Shown: positions 1 to 6,640 of the stretch, one piece after another
Numbering within the stretch: position 1 is the first letter of the stretch
Layout: every line of letters starts with the position of its first letter
Assembly: GCA_021158805.1 (NCBI GenBank)
Contig: JAGGTZ010000213.1
Span: forward strand, 1-9,924
Length of the DNA stretch: 9,924 bases
Direction: 5' to 3'
Source of the DNA: Thermoproteota archaeon
GTDB lineage: Archaea; Korarchaeota; Korarchaeia; Korarchaeales; Korarchaeaceae
Position numbers and translations under genes: made by a program
The notes under the pieces: model-generated
What the model was told of the DNA's origin: nothing
Seen by the model: the letters and a program-made list of their open reading frames with translations, nothing else
Databases searched by the model: none

Positions 1-697
1 GGCCAGATCCAACCGCGGCATATATTATCCCTAGATCCTCGTCATAATTGAAGCTAACTTCTTGATGGAACTGTATTAAGGAGAAATCCTCATTACCGCT
101 AGTTAGGTTTATTTTAAGCCATGCACACGCAGACCAATGATCTCCTTCTCTGTTGAGTTCACTTATAATAGCGAGCCTGGTAGGTGTGCCTTTCTTACGA
201 AACAGGGAGTAGCCCTGGATCCCGTAATCCAGCCTGTCCTTGCTAGGGAATTCTGAGCTATGTTCCGTGAAACACTCTACGTCGTAGTTCGTGCCATTGT
301 ATCCATCATAGCATAGGTAGTACTTCACGTTTCCATGCCCTGGGCCGTGGGGCAAGGAGTCTATAATGCTCATTGGATCTGGAATTATCCCCATTGCTGC
401 TAGGCTCATCCTCCTACTCTCCCCCACATGTAAAGTCATGTTCAGGGAGATGTACTTGCTCGGAACCCTGGAGCCCTCCGGATAGATGTATAGATACCTC
501 ACGACCGTATCCCTGGCCCCATCATTCGTGAGAAGTATCTCCTCATCGCTAATCCAGGATATCCTTATGCTCTCCTCACTCCTAGATCTCTCAAGTTGGG
601 CTTTCCTCTTGATATCTAGGGAGGCAGAGCCTAGGGAGACTTGCGCGTACATCATGAGGGCCAGCAGCGATATCACTATCAGACCTAAGACTATCAA
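1..697 (-). CDS. Pilin-like membrane-anchored extracellular protein, partial (C-terminus beyond window)
   Basis: A minus-strand frame is open from 739 to the left edge, so the C-terminus is missing. It begins with a hydrophobic helix (NAIGLIVLGLIVISLLALMM), followed by a charged region (DIKRKAQLERSRSEES) and then a beta-rich, Tyr-rich extracellular-looking part with LLTNDGARDTVVRYLYIY, a pattern common in archaeal secreted and pilin-like proteins. This argues for an N-terminal anchor with the rest outside the cell. The start is unclear. In frame there is no ATG or GTG before the helix; TTG at 697 is the first standard start and is used here. The preceding residues GAIDLE look like a type IV prepilin site (Gly, then Glu at +5), which suggests the true start lies further upstream, reached only if one G of the G6 run (C724-729 on the plus strand) is removed; ATGs at 755 or 779 would then be in frame. 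No family is assigned. I am sure it is coding, unsure of start and role. Confidence 0.72.
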   Translation of the reverse strand, partial: MIVLGLIVISLLALMMYAQVSLGSASLDIKRKAQLERSRSEESIRISWISDEEILLTNDGARDTVVRYLYIYPEGSRVPSKYISLNMTLHVGESRRMSLAAMGIIPDPMSIIDSLPHGPGHGNVKYYLCYDGYNGTNYDVECFTEHSSEFPSKDRLDYGIQGYSLFRKKGTPTRLAIISELNREGDHWSACAWLKINLTSGNEDFSLIQFHQEVSFNYDEDLGIIYAAVGSG

Positions 698-755
698 CCC
701 TATCGCATTCTCCAGATCAATCGCCCCCCAGAGGCAGACCTAGTATGTATGTCAT

Positions 756-1075
756 TGCGTGCAGAGGGACATGGCTCATTCCCAACTTGCGGATACCTAG
801 GCATATGATGTTCATCAGTCTTTCATGTCCCTATTACAGGAAAGCAAACTTAAATGTTGAGTTCATGCAGATATTTTGCGGTCTGTAAACGTTATTTTTT
901 CCAAAATTAGTTTATCATGGGAAATTCAGTATTCTGCACTAATAGTAGAGAATTGATGCGCCAGAGTCTATACAGGTAGAAGGGATTCCCCAGCCCTCCG
1001 TAGTATCAAGCGAGAAATACATCTATCTACTTACTAAGAGAAAGAGTTATAGTTGGTTACCGGGAATTTCGATTA
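756..1075. other. Gene-free divergent intergenic region
   Basis: About 320 bases between two divergent genes, somewhat AT-richer than its surroundings. I see no tRNA, rRNA, CRISPR or long coding frame. The minus strand has a possible TATA-like stretch (CATTTAAGTT, about 848-857) that could serve the leftward pilin-like gene. The right end carries the promoter of the rightward surface protein gene. Nothing else is recognisable. Confidence 0.5.
1041..1052 (+). promoter_or_regulatory. TATA box with purine-rich BRE for the surface protein gene
   Basis: AAAGAGTTATAG reads as a purine-rich BRE followed by a weak TATA element. Its centre is about 26 bases upstream of the ATG at 1076. The usual archaeal TATA-to-start distance would put transcription at or next to the start codon, so a leaderless mRNA is likely. 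No ribosome binding site is seen before the ATG, in agreement. Confidence 0.45.
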
Positions 1076-1861
1076 ATGAGATCCGCCTTAACAACTATGC
1101 TCATTGTCCTTTCAATAATTCCAATTATAACAGTAGGGGCGACGAGTGGGCAGATAACAGATATTCAGATAGAGCAGACGCCTACAGATAACGAGACCGT
1201 GAAGGTGACAATAACAGCTTTTGTAGAGGTGCAATTTGATTCATCTGGTGTATATCAGCTTGTAGTGAGGGATTCTGAGGAGAACGAGATCGCTTCATCT
1301 CTCATATATAGAGTTGGGGTTACTCAAAGCACGAGGATGATCCTTCTAACTTTCGAAAGACCTAGGAGCCCCGGAATTTATACCTACTCCCTAGTGCTAA
1401 GGGTCAAGGAAACAGAAGGCAAGTGGTTTGTCGCCGATACAGTCAAGCTAATTTTCGATGTGCTCCCTCCTGAGGTAGAGGAGACGAATCAAACCCAAAC
1501 CACGAACACAGCCACAAATACGACTACAGCCACTCAGTGTGAGATTACGGTAACCAAGGCATACGTAGAGAATATCACTGTCACAACCACGGTCACCGAG
1601 ACTAACCTCACTAATATGTCGACAACCACTGTAGCTGTGACTAGGTACCTCGAGCGGTGGAAGACCATCACAACCACGGTCACCGAGACTACTCCCGTTA
1701 AGGTAATCGTAACAGTGACTAGAGAAAAAACCAAAACAGTAGTTGGAATTCCAGAGGAGATGACTCAAGATTATTTTATACCGCTTGTCACTCTATTAGG
1801 AATCATTGTCCTCTCAATGATCCTATTCTTGTGGATGAGAAGAAAGACAGCACAACCCTGA
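1076..1861 (+). CDS. Cell-surface protein with Thr-rich stalk and C-terminal membrane anchor
   Basis: A 261-residue exported protein. Residues 1-26 form a Sec-type signal peptide (short basic start, hydrophobic core LIVLSIIPIITVG, small residues before GQ). Residues about 27-140 alternate polar and hydrophobic residues in beta strands and look like one Ig-like sandwich. Residues about 141-225 are a Thr/Val-rich stalk with repeated TTTVTET and several N-glycosylation sequons (NQT, NTT, NIT, NLT, NMS). Residues about 233-255 form a transmembrane helix followed by RRK, giving an outside N-terminus and a short cytoplasmic tail. The layout matches archaeal S-layer-associated or stalk proteins and the ends of some binding proteins, but there is no recognisable ligand-binding domain. 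The gene stands alone on the plus strand, facing the ECF genes tail to tail (20 bases between stop codons). It could be an adhesin, an S-layer accessory or an envelope sensor. Coding and topology are clear, function is not. Confidence 0.85.
   Translation: MRSALTTMLIVLSIIPIITVGATSGQITDIQIEQTPTDNETVKVTITAFVEVQFDSSGVYQLVVRDSEENEIASSLIYRVGVTQSTRMILLTFERPRSPGIYTYSLVLRVKETEGKWFVADTVKLIFDVLPPEVEETNQTQTTNTATNTTTATQCEITVTKAYVENITVTTTVTETNLTNMSTTTVAVTRYLERWKTITTTVTETTPVKVIVTVTREKTKTVVGIPEEMTQDYFIPLVTLLGIIVLSMILFLWMRRKTAQP
1581..1604 (+). repeat. 24-bp direct repeat, copy 1, in the stalk coding region
   Basis: This 24-base unit, starting TCACAACCACGG, recurs exactly at 1668-1691 and encodes the stalk motif TTTVTET in the same frame. 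The identity at third codon positions suggests a recent internal duplication or conversion. Confidence 0.85.
1668..1691 (+). repeat. 24-bp direct repeat, copy 2, in the stalk coding region
   Basis: Exact second copy of the unit at 1581-1604, 87 bases further on (29 codons), so reading frame and stalk pattern are kept. The pair could change stalk length by slippage or recombination. Confidence 0.85.
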
Positions 1862-1881
1862 ATTACTCCGAGCTGTTCTGT

Positions 1882-2673
1882 CTAAGTTAGAAGGAGAATG
1901 GCATATTGTATTGTATATGCAACTATCAGCAATGTTGAGACTATCATAAGTAGCCTATCGCCCCTCTTCATTACTAAACTTCTGTACCATGTATGACATT
2001 TCTCCTCGCCAAAACCACGTAGCTCCATGGCATCAGCTATATCATATATGGAGATTGTGGCAGATATAGTGACAGGTACCAGAAGGGGCACTACAGATAA
2101 GATACGGGCAATTGGGTTCTTACCCCCTCTAGGTCTATACCCTCTAGCCATCTGAGCCTCTAGTGTCTTAGACATCTCAGCTATATATTCAGGGACATAT
2201 CTCAAAGCTAACTGAATTATGTAAGCGATTTTGTAAGGGAGTCTTACCTGTCCAAGCGCAGGGGCGTAAAGATTAGGTGGGGTGGTAAAGACGAATGTGG
2301 CCGTTGCTATCACTAGGGTCAGTAGCTTACATACGGGAGTTATGCTTTTGAGGATAATTTCTTGAGATGTAAGCTTTTGGAGTAGGTTAACCCCTTCGCC
2401 ACCATAGAGAACTGAAATGGTTAAGTAGTTCAAGGCAGATAGAACTAGGATAATGACTACAGTGAACTTCCAGGTACTCTTTGTCTTATCCCAAGGAAGT
2501 CTTGCTGAGAGATAGAATGTCAGAGATATGGCCAGAAGAGGAATTATCAGTGGAAGACTTGCCGTCAAGATGAGAGCTATTAGTATGGAAAAAAGGAAGG
2601 TGAGTTTTGCCCTTGGGTCTAGCCGATGAACGACACTATCTCCCTCTGTGTATTTTATGAGTCGTACTGACAT
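1882..2673 (-). CDS. ecfT: ECF transporter T component (EcfT/CbiQ family)
   Basis: A 263-residue integral membrane protein, the scaffold that couples the ATPase to the S component. The N-terminus carries the family motif HRLDPRAKL (residues 16-24), followed by hydrophobic helices (about 25-56 and 69-90), a third around 110-135 and a last one at 240-262. The two coupling-helix signatures are present: ARG at 176-178 (MARGYRPRGG) and RG at 219-220 (ELRGFGEEK). These Arg-Gly motifs insert into the grooves of the two ATPase domains. Length is normal for the family. The ATG at 2673 lies one base after the stop of the S component gene, so the two are almost certainly co-transcribed and probably translationally coupled. 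With the upstream ATPase gene, this makes a complete group I ECF importer. Family assignment is firm; the substrate is set by the S component and is unknown. Confidence 0.93.
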   Translation of the reverse strand: MSVRLIKYTEGDSVVHRLDPRAKLTFLFSILIALILTASLPLIIPLLAISLTFYLSARLPWDKTKSTWKFTVVIILVLSALNYLTISVLYGGEGVNLLQKLTSQEIILKSITPVCKLLTLVIATATFVFTTPPNLYAPALGQVRLPYKIAYIIQLALRYVPEYIAEMSKTLEAQMARGYRPRGGKNPIARILSVVPLLVPVTISATISIYDIADAMELRGFGEEKCHTWYRSLVMKRGDRLLMIVSTLLIVAYTIQYAILLLT

Positions 2674-2674
2674 C

Positions 2675-3232
2675 TCAAGATCTCCTAGCTCTTCCCTTTA
2701 CAGCTGAGCTATATGCAGCAACCAAGATCGGAGTTAGAATTGCTCCATTAATTGCATCAGTTATCGCTGCCGGCAAGAAAAGCGCATATGTAGCTTCTTC
2801 TATGGTAGAGATCCCATATCCGAAGATATAATCTGTATAGGCCGCAAACCCCATTCCTAGTATAGATGCTACTATTGAGAGAATGGAGGCCATTAGAAGG
2901 CCCTTTCTCTCGAAGAGCTTCTCTCCTGATAAGAAGTATATAGCTAGGCCAGGTATTAGACCGAGAATACCATTACCAACATCCCAGTTCCACCAGAAAC
3001 CTCCCCAGCTTATTGCATCGCTTATAATATTTCCTAGGAATCCAGCTACAAATCCGACTATTGGGCCAAAGATGTACCCGAAGAACATAGGGATGCTAAC
3101 ACTTGGCCTGAGTGCCACAAGCTGTGTTCCAGGCAACTGTATCATATTAAAGAAGACGTTAAATGCGGCATAAAGCGCCGTACCTACGCCCATCGCTACG
3201 ATACCAGTAACCGAGAAAGACCTACTGCCCAT
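2675..3232 (-). CDS. ECF transporter S component, UPF0397/DUF1393-like
   Basis: A 185-residue, very hydrophobic protein with about six predicted helices, the substrate-binding subunit of the neighbouring ECF importer. Helix 1 contains the Ala-x-x-x-Ala pattern (A19, A23) that S components use to contact the T component. The segment FGYIFGPIVGFVAGFLGNII at 51-70, followed by SDAISWGG and then WWNWDVGNGILGLIPGL, closely follows the family pattern FGPivG...GH..tD..swGg.WWsW...GilG of the UPF0397/DUF1393 group, recognised by eye. Such proteins usually sit beside a fused double ATPase and an EcfT, as here. Their substrates are inferred to be vitamins or related small molecules, and I cannot tell which from this sequence. 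The canonical His of that pattern is Asn68 here. The gene starts at an ATG 51 bases after the ATPase gene and has its own TATA-like element. Confidence 0.85.
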   Translation of the reverse strand: MGSRSFSVTGIVAMGVGTALYAAFNVFFNMIQLPGTQLVALRPSVSIPMFFGYIFGPIVGFVAGFLGNIISDAISWGGFWWNWDVGNGILGLIPGLAIYFLSGEKLFERKGLLMASILSIVASILGMGFAAYTDYIFGYGISTIEEATYALFLPAAITDAINGAILTPILVAAYSSAVKGRARRS

Positions 3233-3250
3233 AGTTTAGCCTTGCACAAG

Positions 3251-3260
3251 TTAAAATATA
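3251..3260 (-). promoter_or_regulatory. Internal TATA box before the S component gene
   Basis: Read on the minus strand this is TATATTTTAA, centred about 24 bases upstream of the ATG at 3232. That spacing predicts a leaderless transcript starting at the S component. The S and T components could thus be made separately from the ATPase, although read-through from 4876 is also likely. Confidence 0.5.
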
Positions 3261-3283
3261 TGCTTTCCCAGATGATATTCAAG

Positions 3284-4876
3284 TCAAGAACATAGTTTTA
3301 TGAGATCCCGAAATCTTATCACATATTCTCCTCCTGTTAACTCCCTACAGACCCTCACTAGGCTGGTTTCTCTGATCTTCCCAGCCTCTAGATAATCTCT
3401 TCTTGCTAGGACCTTATGTGTTGGCCCATCAGCAACGACCCTCCCCTCCGAGAGTATTATTGTCCTATCAGTATATTCAATAGCTAGATCTGTGTCATGC
3501 GTAATGAGGATAAGGGTTCTCACCCTGTCCTCCAGACTTAATATGAAATCCATAAAAGAGGTATAGCTTGCATAATCTTGGCCAGCCGTAGGCTCATCTA
3601 ATATAAGTATCTTAGGCAACATCGTCAGGATTGAAGCTACACAGATCCTTTTCTTCTCACCATGGCTGGTAGCAAAGGGAGAATATGTGAGAAGATGGGT
3701 TATTCCGCACTTCCTTGCAGTCTCTCTTATCCTCACATCGATCTCCCCTGGCGGAACTCCTATGTTCCGTGGACCATATGCTAACTCCTCCTTAACAGTC
3801 TTTGCGAATAGCATATTGAAGGGATCCTGGGAGACTAACCCCACTAGCGGGGCTAGCTCATATACCTCCTTCTCTCGGGTATCCATTCCATAGACTAGGA
3901 CCCTACCCTTAGTTGGCTTTAATATTCCCAGTATGAGTTTAGCCAGTGTACTCTTGCCAGCACCATTATTTCCTAAGAGGGCTATCCTTTCTCCCTCTCT
4001 TATCTCCAAATTAACATCTCTTAGGGCGGGTCTACTATCGTAGCTGTAGCTTACATTCTCAAACTTAATAGCAATTGTTTCCTCAGGCTTTTTGTCCTCA
4101 ACAACAGGTCTCAGCGAGTTACATCTGTCTGTGAAGAGCCTAGCAGGAACCTTAATAACATCTGCATAAGATCTGAGGCCTTCCTCATCGTGTAATTCCT
4201 CTACTATCTCACCATCCTCGAGTACTATTATCCTATCTACTCCTACATCGAGTATTTCTTCCGTTCTATGCTCGGCTATGATAATGGTCCTTCCCTGCTC
4301 CCTCATTCTACCCAGATAGTTCTGAATTAGACGCACACCATTACTATCTAAATTTGCCATGGGCTCGTCCATCAGAATTATAGGGGGATCTAAGGCCAAT
4401 ATGCCCGCTATGGCTACTCTCTGTTTTTCTCCACCACTTAATTCATTTATGTCTCTATCTTTCAGATGTAATGCATCTACATGCCTTAATGCCTCATACA
4501 CCCTTTTTCTCACTTCTTCAATAGGGAGGCAGAGATTACATGGACCAAAAGCAACTTCATCCTCTACGATGGGAAGGACTAATTGCTTTCCAACCTCTTG
4601 CATTACAGTGCCAACGATTTTAGATAGGGATGTTAGGCTGGCTCCCTTGACAGTTATCCCCTTAACCTTCACCTCTCCGCTGTAGTGTCCTTGGTATCTA
4701 TTAGGTATCAAACCGTTAATCGCTCTAATAAGAGTAGACTTTCCACTCCCACTCCTGCCAACGAGAAGCAAGAACTCCCCTTCCTTCACTGTTAAGTTGA
4801 TGTCCTTCAGAGCTGGTTTATCTTTGCCAAAGTACGTGAATGTAAGATTCTTTATCTCTATGACCACGAGACACAT
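3284..4876 (-). CDS. ECF transporter energy-coupling ATPase, two ABC domains fused
   Basis: A 530-residue cytoplasmic protein joining the two EcfA-type ATPases in one chain, as in YkoD-like proteins. Domain 1: Walker A GRSGSGKST at 40-48, Q-loop Q93, signature LSGGE at 146-150, Walker B IILMDEP at 166-172, switch His203. Domain 2: Walker A GNNGAGKST at 302-310, Q-loop Q350, Walker B ILILDEP at 423-429, switch His460. Its signature is degenerate, SHGEK at 404-408, and its D-loop is AGQD. The C-terminal 40 residues form a typical EcfA tail region. It powers import through the EcfT and S component encoded just downstream. The ATG at 4876 gives the N-terminus MCLVVIEIKNLTF; GTG at 4867 or an Ile codon nearby could also begin translation, since ABC domains often start at IEIKNLTF. 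The unequal signatures imply one strong and one weak ATP site. Family certain, substrate not. Confidence 0.93.
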   Translation of the reverse strand: MCLVVIEIKNLTFTYFGKDKPALKDINLTVKEGEFLLLVGRSGSGKSTLIRAINGLIPNRYQGHYSGEVKVKGITVKGASLTSLSKIVGTVMQEVGKQLVLPIVEDEVAFGPCNLCLPIEEVRKRVYEALRHVDALHLKDRDINELSGGEKQRVAIAGILALDPPIILMDEPMANLDSNGVRLIQNYLGRMREQGRTIIIAEHRTEEILDVGVDRIIVLEDGEIVEELHDEEGLRSYADVIKVPARLFTDRCNSLRPVVEDKKPEETIAIKFENVSYSYDSRPALRDVNLEIREGERIALLGNNGAGKSTLAKLILGILKPTKGRVLVYGMDTREKEVYELAPLVGLVSQDPFNMLFAKTVKEELAYGPRNIGVPPGEIDVRIRETARKCGITHLLTYSPFATSHGEKKRICVASILTMLPKILILDEPTAGQDYASYTSFMDFILSLEDRVRTLILITHDTDLAIEYTDRTIILSEGRVVADGPTHKVLARRDYLEAGKIRETSLVRVCRELTGGEYVIRFRDLIKLCS

Positions 4877-4890
4877 CTAAGACATATTCA

Positions 4891-4904
4891 ATGTAAATTT
4901 TTAC
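4891..4904 (-). promoter_or_regulatory. TATA box for the ECF transporter operon
   Basis: The minus strand reads GTAAAAATTTACAT, an AT-rich element preceded by a G-rich BRE-like stretch. The TAAAAATTT core lies about 22-25 bases upstream of the ATG at 4876, so the mRNA is probably leaderless. No ribosome binding site is seen, and I recognise no riboswitch upstream. Confidence 0.45.
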
Positions 4905-5109
4905 CCTGCTCTCATGGTAAATAGGGGCTGTGAGGGAACATTATATTAGCGACTAATGCTACCACATGTGTGCGATACGGTCGAGCAGCAGTCTAGCATG
5001 GAATACAACAATTCAAAGAAGCAAGAGAGGACATCACCAGAAAATAGCATTACTATGAGGGGACAGTTTGGAAGAAGCTACTATATCGCTAGGTTTCCTC
5101 TAATAATCC

Positions 5110-5544
5110 TCACTTGCTTCTCGGCTTAATGTAAATAACTTTAACATCAACCTCCTCTAATAGAGAAGACATCCTTAAATGATCCTCATCGCTCGTGAGA
5201 AGTTTAACTGGCCCATTTGCTGTAGTCGCTATAAGGAGATCCATATCTGGCAGAACCTCTCCTTTTAACATGGATTTCGCTCTTATTTCGGCCGCCCTTC
5301 TAACTCCTTCCTCCGTCAGCCTGTAGACAGTTAACCACTTCATAATATCATCTAACCAGAACCTCTCGCTAAGATCTCTTCTCTTCAACCAAATGTAACG
5401 GGAGCCTACTTCAAGCTCGTACAAAGTAAGAATGGAGATGCCTATATCGCTAGCATCCTCTGATTCTTTTTTAAGTAAGTTCGCAGCCTCCTTATTCTTT
5501 CTCCTCAGCTCCAGTAGGAAGGATGTGTCCAGTACGACCTTCAA
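5110..5544 (-). CDS. vapC: VapC-type PIN-domain toxin, ribonuclease
   Basis: A 144-residue single-domain PIN protein, the usual VapC length. VapC toxins are Mg2+-dependent ribonucleases that cut tRNA, rRNA or mRNA when freed from VapB. Conserved acidic residues are in place: D6 in VVLDTSFLL, E43 in LTLYELEVG, D100/D102 in LPDMDLLIA, and D119/D121 in LTSDEDHL, so an active site is likely. It starts with TTG at 5544; that codon overlaps the TGA of the antitoxin gene as TTGA, indicating translational coupling, a common way to keep antitoxin in excess. An ATG start is not available nearby in frame. The target RNA cannot be inferred. The pair sits between the rSAM operon and the ECF operon, with no sign of a mobile element. 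Confidence 0.9.
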   Translation of the reverse strand: MKVVLDTSFLLELRRKNKEAANLLKKESEDASDIGISILTLYELEVGSRYIWLKRRDLSERFWLDDIMKWLTVYRLTEEGVRRAAEIRAKSMLKGEVLPDMDLLIATTANGPVKLLTSDEDHLRMSSLLEEVDVKVIYIKPRSK

Positions 5545-5753
5545 ACTCTCGCCCTAAACTCTTCTCTTATCCTCCTCATGATCTCCTCTATGTCCTCTGA
5601 GGGGCCCGCCTTGAAAGAAGCCTCTACGATCTTGTTAACCCTTCTCTCCAAATCCCTTCTTATCAGCTCGTCTATTATGTCGGAGAAGCTCTTCCCATCC
5701 TTGAGAGACAATAGCTTCCTGTAAACATCCTCCCTAATCGTCAAGGTTTTCAT
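5541..5753 (-). CDS. vapB: VapB-type antitoxin (DUF217-like)
   Basis: A 70-residue protein directly preceding the VapC gene and overlapping it by four bases. The N-terminus MKTLTIREDVYRKLLSLK, followed by GKSFSDIIDELIRR, fits the short archaeal VapB family formerly called DUF217: a beta strand and two helices that form a ribbon-helix-helix-like DNA-binding dimer. The C-terminal half (about 40-70, rich in Glu and Arg) is probably the flexible tail that wraps around VapC and blocks its active site. VapB-VapC complexes usually repress their own promoter, and the TATA box here lies only about 26 bases from the ATG, so a bound complex would cover the transcription start. The ATG at 5753 fits that promoter spacing. 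Confidence 0.88.
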   Translation of the reverse strand: MKTLTIREDVYRKLLSLKDGKSFSDIIDELIRRDLERRVNKIVEASFKAGPSEDIEEIMRRIREEFRARV

Positions 5754-5773
5754 ATATCGTGTGTTGTAAATGA

Positions 5774-5785
5774 TTATATTTAAAC
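5774..5785 (-). promoter_or_regulatory. TATA box for vapBC
   Basis: On the minus strand this reads GTTTAAATATAA, a strong archaeal TATA element with an AG-rich BRE (GAGAAA) just upstream. Its centre is about 26 bases before the vapB ATG, predicting a leaderless vapBC mRNA. Confidence 0.6.
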
Positions 5786-5830
5786 TTTCTCCTAATTTTT
5801 GCTCACCTCACTTATGTCCAAATCCCCGAG

Positions 5831-6085
5831 CTATCCATTTTTCAAGCTCTCTAACTCTTGAATGAACGCCGCTCTCGCATATCTTCTTAAAGATTTCGGA
5901 ACCTTCCCTTCTATGGCTATGAGCACCTCATTTTCCCCTACCCATCCACTAGACGCCACCCTCTCAGCCTCATCAACTATCGAGAGAAGGGCTTCCATTC
6001 TGACCGCCGGTGGAGTATGGGCTAGAGATCTGAGGAGGGCCTTCCACACGATCTCATCCCATCTAAGCTTTCTTGGATCATCCAT
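5831..6085 (-). CDS. Small protein resembling the PCP-reductase domain
   Basis: An 84-residue soluble, mostly helical protein. LRWDEIVWKALL, TPPAVRMEALLSIVDEAE and VGENEVLIAI follow the layout of the PCP_red domain, found at the C-terminus of the light-independent protochlorophyllide reductase B subunit and as small stand-alone archaeal proteins: Trp and acidic residue near the start, P-x-VR in the middle, a helix ending in E-x-A, then a V-x-E-x-x-V segment. This resemblance is by eye and moderate. Residues 57-84 (VPKSLRRYARAAFIQELESL) extend beyond that pattern. It is the third gene of the radical SAM operon: the ATG at 6085 is preceded by GGGTGAT at 6091-6097, five bases upstream, a ribosome binding site that overlaps the stop of the preceding gene. 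Its role may be as partner or carrier for the radical SAM enzyme, which is inference. It could also be an unrelated small helical protein. Confidence 0.75.
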   Translation of the reverse strand: MDDPRKLRWDEIVWKALLRSLAHTPPAVRMEALLSIVDEAERVASSGWVGENEVLIAIEGKVPKSLRRYARAAFIQELESLKNG

Positions 6086-6091
6086 CGAATA

Positions 6092-6640
6092 TCACCCGTG
6101 CTCATGGATGTAGAAGCATCTGGCTTCCGTGTCAGGATGGCACACCACGGCCCCACAGACAGGGCAATATATAGCATGTCTCGAGCAGAGAAGAGCACCA
6201 CAGACCTCACAGGAGGAAACTGCCCTGGCGCTGCAGTACTTACACCTCGAGTAATCTATCTTCAGTTCGCGAGAATCAAAAGCCCTTATCAAAGCTTTCT
6301 CAACATCACTTTCAAACTTTGAAGTAATCTCGACCCCTCTAGGTTCCTGAAAATAATCTCTGAGACCTAATTGGTAGATACATAGCTTCGGTCCCCTTCG
6401 GGAGAGGGCCCAAGACTTCACCTCCTCATGGAACCACCCCATGACCAGGAGGTGGTGCTCATCGATGTTCCCTCTGAGCCATGCCTCTACCATCTTCCTA
6501 GAGACGGGGCCAGTAGAATCTCTCCATCCAACTACAACCTTCCTGCTGTTGTATGTGAACAAGACACCTGCAGAGTCTCTCTCCTCTATTTTTACTCCTA
6601 AATCCCTTAGCGCCATAAAGACTATGTCTGAGAGCCTCAA
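6092..6640 (-). CDS. Multi-zinc Cys/His-rich protein with Mrr-nuclease-like N-terminal domain
   Basis: A 182-residue protein of unknown function. Residues about 130-182 hold an ordered Cys/His set: C133-x2-C136, C144-x2-C147, C152, H155, C159-x2-C162, C167-H168, C175, H179, H181. This is enough for two or three zinc ions in a ribbon or cross-brace (RING/B-box-like) fold. The N-terminal part (about 1-100) resembles the core of Mrr-like PD-(D/E)xK nucleases: a strand with RKVVVGW, then GPVSRKMVEAWL, then LLVMGWFHEEVKSWAL and IYQLGLRDYF. The acidic/Lys catalytic set is not visible (VGWR where E/Q-x-K would be), so it may be a non-cutting relative. That fold call is tentative. It starts with TTG at 6640, overlapping the radical SAM stop as TTGA, with GGGGTGA at 6647-6653 six bases upstream deciding the start. 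Tight coupling suggests a shared pathway; DNA, RNA or protein binding are all possible. Confidence 0.8.
   Translation of the reverse strand: MRLSDIVFMALRDLGVKIEERDSAGVLFTYNSRKVVVGWRDSTGPVSRKMVEAWLRGNIDEHHLLVMGWFHEEVKSWALSRRGPKLCIYQLGLRDYFQEPRGVEITSKFESDVEKALIRAFDSRELKIDYSRCKYCSARAVSSCEVCGALLCSRHAIYCPVCGAVVCHPDTEARCFYIHEHG

Noticed and set aside
486..743. Plus-strand frame of 85 codons at the left end
   Set aside because: It lies opposite the clear minus-strand gene, whose translation has a helix and a plausible extracellular domain; the plus frame has no such pattern.
780..1075. Possible C/D box RNA on the minus strand near 811-817 (TGATGA)
   Set aside because: No matching D box (CTGA) at a usable distance and no paired C'/D' boxes were found.
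4877..4960. Riboswitch upstream of the ECF operon
   Set aside because: The TATA box is too close to the start codon to leave a leader, and no THI or cobalamin box is seen.
4956..5129. Plus-strand frame of 57 codons in the gap between vapC and the ECF operon
   Set aside because: It overlaps the end of vapC on the other strand, has no convincing ribosome site or properly spaced TATA box, and shows no recognisable motif. A real small gene cannot be excluded.
5541..5831. VapBC pair as a sign of a mobile island
   Set aside because: No transposase, integrase, terminal repeats or attachment-site repeats are visible nearby; VapBC pairs are common in archaeal chromosomes.
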